From NCBI GenBank assembly GCA_031280065.1, contig JAITHH010000044.1, positions 1-11,076 of the forward strand: DNA of 11,076 nt, in the 5' to 3' direction. The position numbers and the translations under genes were made by a program. Position 1 is the stretch's first letter; each line of letters begins with the position of its first letter. This document shows, piece by piece, positions 1 to 5,761 of this stretch. Source of the DNA: Treponema sp. GTDB taxonomy: Bacteria; Spirochaetota; Spirochaetia; Treponematales; Breznakiellaceae. The notes under the pieces are model-generated. The model saw only the letters and a program-made list of their open reading frames with translations. It did no database searches and was not told the origin of the DNA.

Positions 1-65
1 CGTATTCCAAATGTTACCAAGTATTTCTCTTCGGCTAAATTCGCCATCCTGTTTTGATTGTCCAT
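1..65 (-). CDS. 5' end of an unrecognised leftward gene (partial)
   Basis: On the minus strand an open frame starts with ATG at 65 and stays open to the window edge: MDNQNRMANLAEEKYLVTFG. A second ATG at 47 follows an AGG too closely to be a good site, and a TTG further in (after GAAGAG) is also possible. The start lies about 7 bases downstream of a good extended -10 promoter, so translation from 65 would be nearly leaderless. I do not recognise the protein; only about 21 residues are visible. The frame is short and the call rests mainly on the promoter and the uninterrupted frame. Confidence 0.3.
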   Translation of the reverse strand, partial: MDNQNRMANLAEEKYLVTFGI

Positions 66-71
66 GCCGCC

Positions 72-100
72 ATTATACCATACGTCTTACCTATTGTCGA
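72..100 (-). promoter_or_regulatory. sigma70-type promoter directed leftward
   Basis: Read on the minus strand, TCGACA (100-95) is followed by a 17-base spacer and TATAAT (77-72), with TGG directly upstream of the -10 (an extended -10). The -35 differs from TTGACA by one base. It points out of the left edge toward the partial frame at 65-1. Confidence 0.55.
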
Positions 101-103
101 GGT

Positions 104-145
104 TTTAGAACAGGTCTAAAGATGTACCGTGTATGCGGTATCATC
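104..145 (+). promoter_or_regulatory. Two inverted repeats upstream of the protease gene
   Basis: TTTAGA (104-109) and TCTAAA (115-120) form a 6-bp palindrome with a 5-base centre. Directly after it, GATGTACCG (121-129) pairs with CGGTA-T-CATC (136-145) as a 9-bp stem with one bulged T and a 6-base loop. The hairpin ends 8 bases before the ribosome binding site of the next gene. It could be an operator or a leader hairpin; I see no strong rightward promoter here (TTGTCG at 94 and TAAAGA at 117 are weak matches). Confidence 0.3.
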
Positions 146-166
146 TGAATTGAACGAGGTATGAAT

Positions 167-580
167 ATGGGCGAAGTACGGGAGCAAATCACCCTGGTGA
201 ACAGCGGTGATGTAACCAAGGCCAGAGAGGGCTTTATCAAAGCGGCGGACATCCACACCGTAACCGTGGAGGCGATAGTGGACACCGGCGCATGGATGCT
301 GGTTATGGGCGAAGAGACTTGCAGGCATCTGGGGCTGGGCATCGTGCGGGAGAGCATGGCCACCCTGGCCGGGGGAACGCGGCAGGCGTGTAAAATCACC
401 GAACCGGTGGGAATCCGCTGGAAAGACCGGGACACCGAATGCCGGGCCATGGTACTCCCCGGTAAGGAAGAAGTCCTCCTGGGCTGTATCCCCCTTGAGG
501 GCATGGACCTTATGGTTGACCCGGTAAACCAGCGGCTTACCGGTGCGCACGGAGACGAGCAGACCTACCTCGTCAGATAA
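167..580 (+). CDS. Retropepsin-like (clan AA) aspartic protease family protein
   Basis: A 137-aa protein. The frame also allows ATG at 161, but GAGGT at 156-160 sits one base from... directly against that ATG and six bases from the ATG at 167, so 167 is preferred. The key motif is AIVDTGAWMLV (Asp-Thr-Gly-Ala at about residues 39-42), the single catalytic D-T/S-G-A loop of retroviral-type proteases, which work as homodimers. A hydrophobic VLLGCIPLEGMDLMVDP stretch near residues 103-119 fits the second conserved block of such small bacterial members. No signal peptide or membrane segment is seen, so it is probably cytoplasmic. The substrate is unknown. It is followed after 97 bases by a PD-(D/E)XK-like gene. 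These families recur in treponeme genomes, and an accessory or defence-like role is a guess only. Confidence 0.7.
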   Translation: MGEVREQITLVNSGDVTKAREGFIKAADIHTVTVEAIVDTGAWMLVMGEETCRHLGLGIVRESMATLAGGTRQACKITEPVGIRWKDRDTECRAMVLPGKEEVLLGCIPLEGMDLMVDPVNQRLTGAHGDEQTYLVR

Positions 581-590
581 GGGCCAGCGG

Positions 591-660
591 GGGACGGCGT
601 GTGGGATCGGGGCTCCGCCCTCACGCCTCCCCCAACCATGCTTGCCTAAGCCCGCCGTCC
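591..660. repeat. GC-rich structured spacer with nested inverted repeats
   Basis: The gap between the protease and the next gene is GC-rich and self-complementary. GGACGGCG (592-599) is the reverse complement of CGCCGTCC (653-660). Inside it GGCGTG (596-601) pairs with CACGCC (622-627), and GGGC (610-613) pairs with GCCC (617-620) around a TCC loop. The alternatives overlap, so the spacer could switch between two folds. It looks like an intergenic repeat element or a transcriptional pause or terminator; there is no T-run. Confidence 0.4.
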
Positions 661-677
661 AGAGTAATGTAACCGGC

Positions 678-1310
678 ATGGGGAAAGGCAAAAACAGGAT
701 TCCCTGGCATACCGTTCTTCTGGCCGCCCTTCAGTTAGAGTTTGAAGACTATCTGGACATCCTCGACTTCAAAGCCGAATACCGGCTTACCTCCGAACCC
801 CTGCGCATCGACGTCCTCATCATCAGAAAAGATACGGAAACGGTTATAGCCAGCCCTCTGGCCTCTATATTCAGGACAATCAATATATTCGAGTACAAAA
901 GCCCTGCGGATAAGCTGACCGCCGACCGGTTCTACAAGGGCCTGGTCTATGTCCTTATGTATAAGCTGCTGAACAGCCGCAAGCCCGAAAAGGTGGATAT
1001 GTCCGGCATATCCCTCTCATTTGCGGTCAAGGAATGTCCGCAGACGGTCATGCGGGAAATTCTGAACACCTGGAGATGCACTGTCCGCGACCCCCGGAGG
1101 AAATCCTCCAGCTCTATGGCGGGGGGATATGAGGCCTCGCTGCCTAGACACGCAACTCCGTTCCGGGTACCGTATGACCCGGAGCCGTGCCGTCTGTCCA
1201 GGAATAGCCGCCGTATTTTTCACTGCTGGGCTGTGATAGCACACGGTTTTGTTTGGCGCAATAGTCCGGCCCCGATAGGAGGGGATATTGACATTCAGAA
1301 CATGGTATAA
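678..1310 (+). pseudogene. PD-(D/E)XK-like protein, decayed C-terminus
   Basis: The first 115-120 codons look genuine: a leader with LEFEDYLDILDFKAEYRLTS, then PLRIDVLIIRK (Asp about residue 45) and INIFEYKSP (Glu72, Lys74). The D...ExK spacing fits the PD-(D/E)XK nuclease fold as seen in a widespread spirochaete and clostridial family that I recognise only by its RIDVLIIKK and EYKSP blocks. After about residue 125 the frame loses sense (CTVRDPRRKSSSSM, then Pro/Arg-rich text) and runs on to a stop that falls inside the -10 box of the next promoter. Another frame reads PPEEILQLYGGGI and stops near 1132, which suggests a frameshift or deletion. The ATG at 678 is chosen because the upstream frame is the GC-rich spacer; its ribosome binding site is poor. 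Probably non-functional. Confidence 0.5.
1162..1183. repeat. 7-bp inverted repeat in the decayed region
   Basis: TCCGGGT (1162-1168) and ACCCGGA (1177-1183) form a perfect 7-bp stem with an 8-base loop. No T-run follows on either strand, so a terminator role is uncertain. From about 1130 to 1300 nothing else convincing is seen. Confidence 0.35.
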
Positions 1311-1311
1311 T
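1303..1311 (+). promoter_or_regulatory. Extended -10 promoter of the zinc-ribbon/rpsT operon
   Basis: TGGTATAAT (1303-1311) is a perfect -10 hexamer with an extended -10 TGG. A consensus TTGACA lies at 1288-1293 but only 12 bases upstream of the hexamer, too close for a normal -35; at 16-17 bases there is no match. The extended -10 may be sufficient by itself. Transcription would start near 1318, giving a leader of about 35 bases. Confidence 0.6.
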
Positions 1312-1353
1312 AGACTCCCTTAGTATCAATCGTTTAGCAGTAAGGAGACGGTA

Positions 1354-1524
1354 ATGGCTCAAGCGAGTAAGAACTCCCGTACGTCCAGCGCGACCCAGAA
1401 GTTTTTTTGCTCCTGCGGGGGAGAAATCAAGATGAAGACGCTCTTCGAGAACGGCAAAATCAAAAATCATGCCGAATGTGAGAAATGTAAACGTACCGAG
1501 CGGCGTCCCTCGGACTTTAACTAG
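1354..1524 (+). CDS. Small zinc-ribbon protein, 56 aa
   Basis: The product is MAQASKNSRTSSATQKFFCS followed by CGGEIKMKTLFENGKIKNHA and a Cys-rich end, terminating RRPSDFN. AAGGAGA (1342-1348) lies 6 bases before the ATG. Cysteines 19 and 21 (CxC) and 42 and 45 (CxxC) make a four-Cys metal site typical of small zinc ribbons. The protein is very basic, with a polar, probably disordered N-terminus, which suggests binding to RNA, ribosomes or RNA polymerase. The stop codon overlaps the Shine-Dalgarno sequence of rpsT, so the two are co-transcribed and probably translationally coupled. It is the promoter-proximal gene of the ribosomal operon. I cannot name the family. Confidence 0.8.
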   Translation: MAQASKNSRTSSATQKFFCSCGGEIKMKTLFENGKIKNHAECEKCKRTERRPSDFN

Positions 1525-1535
1525 GAGGTTTTCCT

Positions 1536-1811
1536 TTGACAGGCAAACGTACGTCCGCTCAAAAGCGGCATCGGCAAAGTGAGGAGCGCAGGCTCCGCAA
1601 CAAATCGGTAAAGAGTTCGGTCAGAACCGCCGTAAAGAAATTCGTCTCCCTGGCCCAGAAAAAAGAAGCCGGGATGGCCGAATCGGCCCTTAAAGAGATG
1701 ATAAAAAAGCTCGATACCGCCGCCCGAAAGGGGATTATCAAGAAAAATACCGCGTCCCGGAAGAAATCCAGGATGCAGCGGCTCTTCAATTCCCTTAAAG
1801 CGGCGCAGTAA
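1536..1811 (+). CDS. rpsT: 30S ribosomal protein S20
   Basis: A 91-aa, Lys/Arg-rich, all-helical protein with the S20 pattern: SAQKRHRQSEERRLRNKSVK at the N-terminus, SSVRTAVKKF in the middle and GIIKKNTASRKKSRMQRLFN near the C-terminus. Length matches the family (about 86-90 aa). S20 binds 16S rRNA early in 30S assembly. The start is a TTG at 1536; TAGGAGGT (1522-1529), overlapping the stop of the preceding gene, gives an ideal 7-base spacing. The rare start is notable because E. coli rpsT also uses a non-ATG start and is translationally autoregulated; whether that holds here is inference. Confidence 0.95.
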   Translation: MTGKRTSAQKRHRQSEERRLRNKSVKSSVRTAVKKFVSLAQKKEAGMAESALKEMIKKLDTAARKGIIKKNTASRKKSRMQRLFNSLKAAQ

Positions 1812-1911
1812 CGGCCCCGGCGTTCATGGGGCATTGATGCGTAGCGGGGCATGGAGCGGAAGCAGAGGCGCAAAAACGGTATAAGCGGCGCGGAAACAGG
1901 AAAAGGGGCCG
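1812..1911. repeat. Long-range inverted repeat in the rpsT-HU gap
   Basis: CGGCCCC (1812-1818), directly after the rpsT stop, is the exact reverse complement of GGGGCCG (1905-1911), just before the HU ribosome binding site. The 86-base loop contains no gene. It could fold as a base-closing stem in the mRNA and set HU translation or processing. It could also be chance in GC-rich DNA. Confidence 0.25.
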
Positions 1912-1925
1912 CATAATGGGGAGCT

Positions 1926-2267
1926 ATGGCGGGGAAGAAGTATACCAAAGCTGATCTTATTGATGCGGTATATGAAAAAACGGGAATGGACCGGAAGGAA
2001 ATCCGGCAAGTCGTTGATTTGTTTATCGAAGAGATCAAAATTGCGCTGCAAAAGCAGATCGGCGTCGAATTACGGCGTTTCGGAACTTTTGAGGTCAGGA
2101 TACGGAAAGGCCGCCAAGGGGCGCGGAACCCCCGCACCGGCGAGCCTGTGGCGGTAAAATCCCATGGAGCCGCCGCGTTCAGGCCGGGCAGAGAGCTGAA
2201 ACTGGCCGTGTGGCGTCTGGACGGCGAGTCCGCCTCCCCTCCTGAAGACGGAGGCGGCTCCCCGTGA
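1926..2267 (+). CDS. HU-family histone-like DNA-binding protein
   Basis: A 113-aa protein with the full HU/IHF fold: two N-terminal helices (YTKADLIDAVYEKTGMDRKE), the signature RRFGTFEVRIRKGRQGARNP (residues 50-69) followed by RTGE, and the closing AAAFRPGRELKLAVW (82-96). The beta-arm R-N-P tip (residues 67-69) that intercalates into the minor groove is present. HU dimers bend and compact DNA and take part in replication, repair and supercoiling control. After the usual end at VW there is a 17-residue acidic, Gly/Pro-rich tail not typical of the family. GGGGAG (1917-1922) precedes the ATG. Its stop overlaps the lnt start by 4 bases (GTGA), so lnt is translationally coupled. Confidence 0.93.
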   Translation: MAGKKYTKADLIDAVYEKTGMDRKEIRQVVDLFIEEIKIALQKQIGVELRRFGTFEVRIRKGRQGARNPRTGEPVAVKSHGAAAFRPGRELKLAVWRLDGESASPPEDGGGSP

Positions 2268-3928
2268 AGGCCGCTCGATTCCGGGAGGGTATGCGGCGTT
2301 TCGGCGTCAATCTGGCGGCGATTATCGCTGCGGGCCTCCTCTTTGCCGGCGCGTTCCCCAATCCCTTAATCGAAAAGGGCGTTCCCCTGCTGGGCTGGCT
2401 CACGTATATTCCCCTGTTTTGGGTGATCCGCCGTTCAAGTTACGGTGCCTGCGCCGGGTGGGGATTCCTTTATGGGTTTATCTCCTATGGAATATTCAAC
2501 TATTGGTTAACCGACTTTCATCCCCTGGCCGGTCTGATTGTAACATCCCTGGCCTGCCTGTACCTGGTCCTCTTTTGTGTGCTGGGCCGTTTGATCTGTG
2601 CGCTGTTTCCCCGCAATGGCTATATCGTCCACTGGCTGTCGTGGATAGCCCTGCAATACCTCCATTCTCAGGGCTTTCTGGGCTATCCCTACGGCATCAT
2701 CGGTTATTCCCAGTGGACCGTCCTGCCGGTCATTCAGATAGCCGATCTGACGGGCGTCTGGGGCGTTTCGGCGCTGGTGGTATTCCCCCAAATGTACGCC
2801 GCCGCCGCCCTGTCGCACACTGAACCGGGACAAAAAGTCCCTCTGGGTGAAACGCTGCGGCGCTTTCTGCGGCGGGAATGGCTTGCCGGGGGGGTATGGC
2901 TCCTCGCGGCCCTTGCCGCGCTGGGCTATGGGCTGTTCTCGCCGGTGGATTACGCGGATGCCCCGTCTGTCCGGGTCGCCCTGGTGCAGCACAACACCGA
3001 CCCCTGGAAACCCGCCAAAGCCCCGACCGTAAAGCAGTCATTCCTGGAATATCAGAAGGACCTCCGCATCCTCAAGCGTCTGTCTTCGGAAGCGCTGGCC
3101 GCGGACCCGAAGCCGGACCTGGTCGTGTGGCCGGAGACCGCCTTTGTCCCCCGTATCTATTGGCATACCACCTACCGGGATGATCCCGATTCCTATTTGC
3201 TGATCCGGGAACTGATGGAATTCCTCAAAGGCCAGGACGCGCCTTTTGTTTTTGGCAATGATGACGCGCGGCTGGAACTCAACGAGAACGGCGTATGGGA
3301 GCGGGTTGATTACAACGCCGTGTTCCTCTACGAGCAGGGCGGGCTTGCCCAGTGGTATCGCAAGCAGCACCTGGTTCCCTTTACCGAGCATTTTCCCTAT
3401 AAGAAGCAATTCCCCCAGATATACGAGGCGCTGGAAAAGGCCGATACGCACTTCTGGAAGAAGGGAACCGAGGCAACGGTGTTTCAAAGTTCCAGCGGGC
3501 TGAAATTCTCCACCCCGATATGCTTTGAGGATATCTTCGGCTATCTGTCCCGGGATTTTGTCCGCAACGGGGCGGAACTCATCGTCAACCTCTCCAATGA
3601 CGCCTGGTCCAAGAGCCTTCCCGCGCAGAACCAGCATCTGTCCATGGCCGTGTTCAGGGCGGTGGAGAACCGGCGTTCCATGGTCCGCTCCACCGTATCA
3701 GGGCAGACCTGCGGCATTGATCCCAACGGCAAGGTACTCGCCATGGCGCGGCCCTTCACCGAGGCCCAGCTTACCGTACCGGTCCCCATCGTAACGCGCC
3801 GGACGCTCTACACCGAATACGGCGATTATCTGCCCCGGCTTTTCTGCGGCGCGGTTCTCGTCTTATTGATAGCCGCGGGGGGGCTGCGTATAATAAGGAA
3901 AATATATAACAAAAGGAAAGAACCATGA
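2264..3928 (+). CDS. lnt: Apolipoprotein N-acyltransferase
   Basis: A 554-aa inner-membrane enzyme that adds the third acyl chain from phospholipid to the N-terminal Cys of diacylated lipoproteins, the last step after Lgt and LspA. The first 225 residues are hydrophobic with about six to eight membrane segments (for example LAAIIAAGLLFAGAF and LIVTSLACLYLVLFCVLGRL). Residues 235-505 form the periplasmic nitrilase-like domain, with the catalytic triad visible as Glu291 (VVWPET), Lys367 (YRKQHLVPFTEHFPY) and Cys420 (STPICFED). A final membrane helix (FCGAVLVLLIAAGGL, 528-541) is followed by a basic tail. Length is slightly above the E. coli enzyme (about 512 aa). The GTG start overlaps the HU stop, and the TGA overlaps the ATG of the response regulator. 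Spirochaetes are rich in lipoproteins, so a complete Lnt makes sense. Confidence 0.93.
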   Translation: MKAARFREGMRRFGVNLAAIIAAGLLFAGAFPNPLIEKGVPLLGWLTYIPLFWVIRRSSYGACAGWGFLYGFISYGIFNYWLTDFHPLAGLIVTSLACLYLVLFCVLGRLICALFPRNGYIVHWLSWIALQYLHSQGFLGYPYGIIGYSQWTVLPVIQIADLTGVWGVSALVVFPQMYAAAALSHTEPGQKVPLGETLRRFLRREWLAGGVWLLAALAALGYGLFSPVDYADAPSVRVALVQHNTDPWKPAKAPTVKQSFLEYQKDLRILKRLSSEALAADPKPDLVVWPETAFVPRIYWHTTYRDDPDSYLLIRELMEFLKGQDAPFVFGNDDARLELNENGVWERVDYNAVFLYEQGGLAQWYRKQHLVPFTEHFPYKKQFPQIYEALEKADTHFWKKGTEATVFQSSSGLKFSTPICFEDIFGYLSRDFVRNGAELIVNLSNDAWSKSLPAQNQHLSMAVFRAVENRRSMVRSTVSGQTCGIDPNGKVLAMARPFTEAQLTVPVPIVTRRTLYTEYGDYLPRLFCGAVLVLLIAAGGLRIIRKIYNKRKEP

Positions 3929-4632
3929 ATGTCCGAAAGAAGATTCTCGTTGTGGACGATGAACAGATAAACCTTGATTTCTTTGACGTGATGCTCAGTA
4001 AACTGGGGTTTAAAGTGGAAAAGGCCGATGACGGGATCGAAGCCCTGGAGAAGGTCAAGCGTTTCTACCCCGATCTGATACTGCTGGACAACATCATGCC
4101 GAAGATGAGCGGCTGGGAATTGACGAGGCTTTTGAAAGGAGACCCTCAATTTCAAAAAATCCCCATCATCATGATCTCCGCGCTGGACGATGTAAAGGAT
4201 AAGGTCGAAGGCTTTGAACTGGGGGTGGAAGACTATATCACCAAACCCTTCAATTTTTCCGAAGTGCTGGCCCGGATACGGGCGGTCTTACGAAGCCATG
4301 AACTCTACTCTCAGATTGCGGTCAGGGATTCACGGCTGAGTCTGGCGGAAGAGTTGAGCGCCGACATGAAGCGCAACTTGGGGGATTTTATCGAGAGCAT
4401 TGACGGGCTGGACGCGGTCATCGACCGGGTTTCCCGCGAGGAGATGATCGATGAAAACACGCTGCCCCGGCTCCTCCGGGCGGTCAAGGAGCAGACCATC
4501 GCCGTCCGGAAGAATATCGCCGAACTGGATGCCCGGATAGAGCGGACAAGCGCCCGCTGGGAAGACCTTAAAAAGCACGAGATAGGACTCAACGCCCTGG
4601 AATCGGGGCTTGATCACCGGAGCGCCGAATAA
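3925..4632 (+). CDS. Stand-alone response regulator with helical C-terminal domain
   Basis: A 235-aa protein. Residues 5-122 are a complete CheY-like receiver: acidic pocket Asp11/Asp12 (ILVVDDE), phospho-acceptor Asp55 (LILLDNIMP), Ser85 (IIMISALDD) and Lys107 (DYITKPF). Residues 125-235 are a charged, heptad-like helical region (LAEELSADMKRNLGDFIES through VRKNIAELDARIERTSARWE) with no DNA-binding, cyclase or phosphodiesterase signature. It probably signals by protein contact; a coiled-coil dimerisation or phosphotransfer-like role is possible. The ATG overlaps the lnt stop (ATGA), with AAAGGAAAG upstream. No histidine kinase is encoded in the window, so its input is unknown. Coupling to lnt and bactofilin genes suggests an envelope or cell-shape role, which is inference. 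Confidence 0.88.
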   Translation: MNVRKKILVVDDEQINLDFFDVMLSKLGFKVEKADDGIEALEKVKRFYPDLILLDNIMPKMSGWELTRLLKGDPQFQKIPIIMISALDDVKDKVEGFELGVEDYITKPFNFSEVLARIRAVLRSHELYSQIAVRDSRLSLAEELSADMKRNLGDFIESIDGLDAVIDRVSREEMIDENTLPRLLRAVKEQTIAVRKNIAELDARIERTSARWEDLKKHEIGLNALESGLDHRSAE

Positions 4633-4651
4633 TGCAGGAGTACCAGTCGTT

Positions 4652-5080
4652 ATGGCTATAATCGAAGGAAGGCGGAAAGACAGTCCGCCGACGGTGGTCC
4701 TGGGAACCACCACCGTATTTAACGGCTTTCTCCGTTTTAAGGAAACCCTGTGTATTCGGGGGAAGTTCACCGGCACTATCGAGACCACCGGCGAAGGCGC
4801 GCTCATCGTGGACAAGGGGGCGGTGGTGGAAGTGGATCACCTCTCCGTTACCTCTCTCACGGTGCATGGAACCGTAATCGGCGCGGTGCAGGCGGTTGAT
4901 AAGGTCGATATGATGAGCGGCGCGGAAGTCCGGGGGGATATTAGCGCGGCCCGTCTGCGGATCGCCGACGGGGTACTCTTTGAGGGGAAATGCAGCATGA
5001 CCGGCGTGGATAAGGAGGTTGAAATCTTCTCCAGGCCGACGGAAGAGATCAAGCAGGAACTTAGGCGGAGCAATGCCTGA
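4652..5080 (+). CDS. Bactofilin family cytoskeletal protein
   Basis: A 142-aa protein. A TTG at 4610 in the same frame would overlap the response regulator, but GCAGGAG (4634-4640) is suitably placed for the ATG at 4652. Residues 16-122 show the right-handed beta-helix of bactofilins: short Gly-centred repeats such as LCIRGKFTGTIETTGEGALI, VTSLTVHGTVIGAVQAVDKV and GAEVRGDISAARLRIADG, ending in FEGKCSM. The family polymerises without nucleotide into filaments that position cell-wall enzymes and determine cell shape, including helical shape in Helicobacter and Leptospira. No membrane segment is present. It begins 19 bases after the response regulator and its end overlaps the next gene by 8 bases. 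Confidence 0.9.
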   Translation: MAIIEGRRKDSPPTVVLGTTTVFNGFLRFKETLCIRGKFTGTIETTGEGALIVDKGAVVEVDHLSVTSLTVHGTVIGAVQAVDKVDMMSGAEVRGDISAARLRIADGVLFEGKCSMTGVDKEVEIFSRPTEEIKQELRRSNA

Positions 5081-5582
5081 GCAGGCGGCCTTACCGTTGC
5101 TGGACGAACTGGCGGCGCGGCTGGTTGAAGCGGCTGGAGCGCGGGGACTTACCGTCGCGGCGGCTGAATCGTGTACGGGGGGCCGTATCGCGGACTGTCT
5201 GGCACGGATTCCCGGAGCCTCGCGGGTACTGTGGGGTTCATTTGTCTGCTATTCTATAGAAGCAAAAGATCGTATGTTGGGAATTCCCCCGGATACGGCG
5301 GCGCGTTTCGGCGCGGTCAGCAGGGAAATCGCCCTTGCCATGGCCCGCGCCGCGCTGGAGCAAAGCGGCGCGGACATGGCGGTTTCGGCGACGGGCCTTG
5401 CCGGGCCGGAAGGGGACGGTTCTCCCGTGCCGGTTGGGACGGTATGGATCGGTTCCGCCCGCCGGGGCGGAGCAGCGGAAGCCTCGGTATACCATTTCGA
5501 GGGTTCCAGAAACGAGGTGCGTGACGCCGCCGCCGGGCAAGCCCTTCACGCGCTGCTTTCCCGCGTGATAGAGCGGACTTGA
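5073..5582 (+). CDS. pncC: Nicotinamide-nucleotide amidohydrolase, CinA C-terminal type
   Basis: A 169-aa protein that corresponds to the stand-alone CinA C-terminal domain. Diagnostic blocks are TVAAAESCTGGRIADCLARI (catalytic Ser33 in ESCTGG), VLWGSFVCYSIEAKDRMLGI, and SATGLAGPEGDGSPVPVGTV. The family deamidates NMN to nicotinate mononucleotide in pyridine-nucleotide recycling. The frame opens further upstream (5019), but the ATG at 5073 gives the normal family length and the usual short N-terminal lead-in; AGGCGGAG precedes it closely. It overlaps the bactofilin stop by 8 bases, so it is co-translated. The full-length CinA N-terminal domain is absent. The -35 of the rho promoter overlaps its stop codon. 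Confidence 0.9.
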   Translation: MPEQAALPLLDELAARLVEAAGARGLTVAAAESCTGGRIADCLARIPGASRVLWGSFVCYSIEAKDRMLGIPPDTAARFGAVSREIALAMARAALEQSGADMAVSATGLAGPEGDGSPVPVGTVWIGSARRGGAAEASVYHFEGSRNEVRDAAAGQALHALLSRVIERT

Positions 5583-5607
5583 CATAACTGGAGCGGAGGA
5601 GTAGAAT
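5579..5607 (+). promoter_or_regulatory. rho promoter
   Basis: TTGACA (5579-5584), a perfect -35, is followed after exactly 17 bases by TAGAAT (5602-5607), one base from the consensus -10. Transcription would start near 5614, leaving a leader of about 148 bases before rho. The -35 overlaps the pncC stop, so rho can be expressed independently of the upstream operon. Confidence 0.75.
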
Positions 5608-5664
5608 CAAAATCAGCGTAAGACGTTGGAACAAATTGACTATTATTGATGTTGTAGACCGCGT

Positions 5665-5693
5665 CCGTTTCAAAAAGGCGATTTTTGAGACGG
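5665..5693 (+). promoter_or_regulatory. 12-bp stem-loop in the rho leader
   Basis: CCGTTTCAAAAA (5665-5676) pairs with TTTTTGAGACGG (5682-5693) around a 5-base GGCGA loop; 11 pairs are Watson-Crick and one is U-G. No T-run follows, so it is not a standard terminator. Its place in the leader fits a role in rho autoregulation, as known for the E. coli rho leader by attenuation, but the mechanism here is unproven. Confidence 0.6.
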
Positions 5694-5761
5694 CAGCCAA
5701 TCAAATAAATTACCAATACCAAGCATTCAGCAATCAGATATAAGAGAAATGGAGATTGTAT

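Noticed and set aside
116..691. 191-aa minus-strand frame over the protease gene
   Set aside because: Antisense to a gene with a clear D-T-G-A motif and ribosome binding site; its own sequence has no family character.
1288..1293. Consensus TTGACA as -35 for the TATAAT at 1306
   Set aside because: Spacing is only 12 bases; the extended -10 is the better explanation, though the coincidence is noted.
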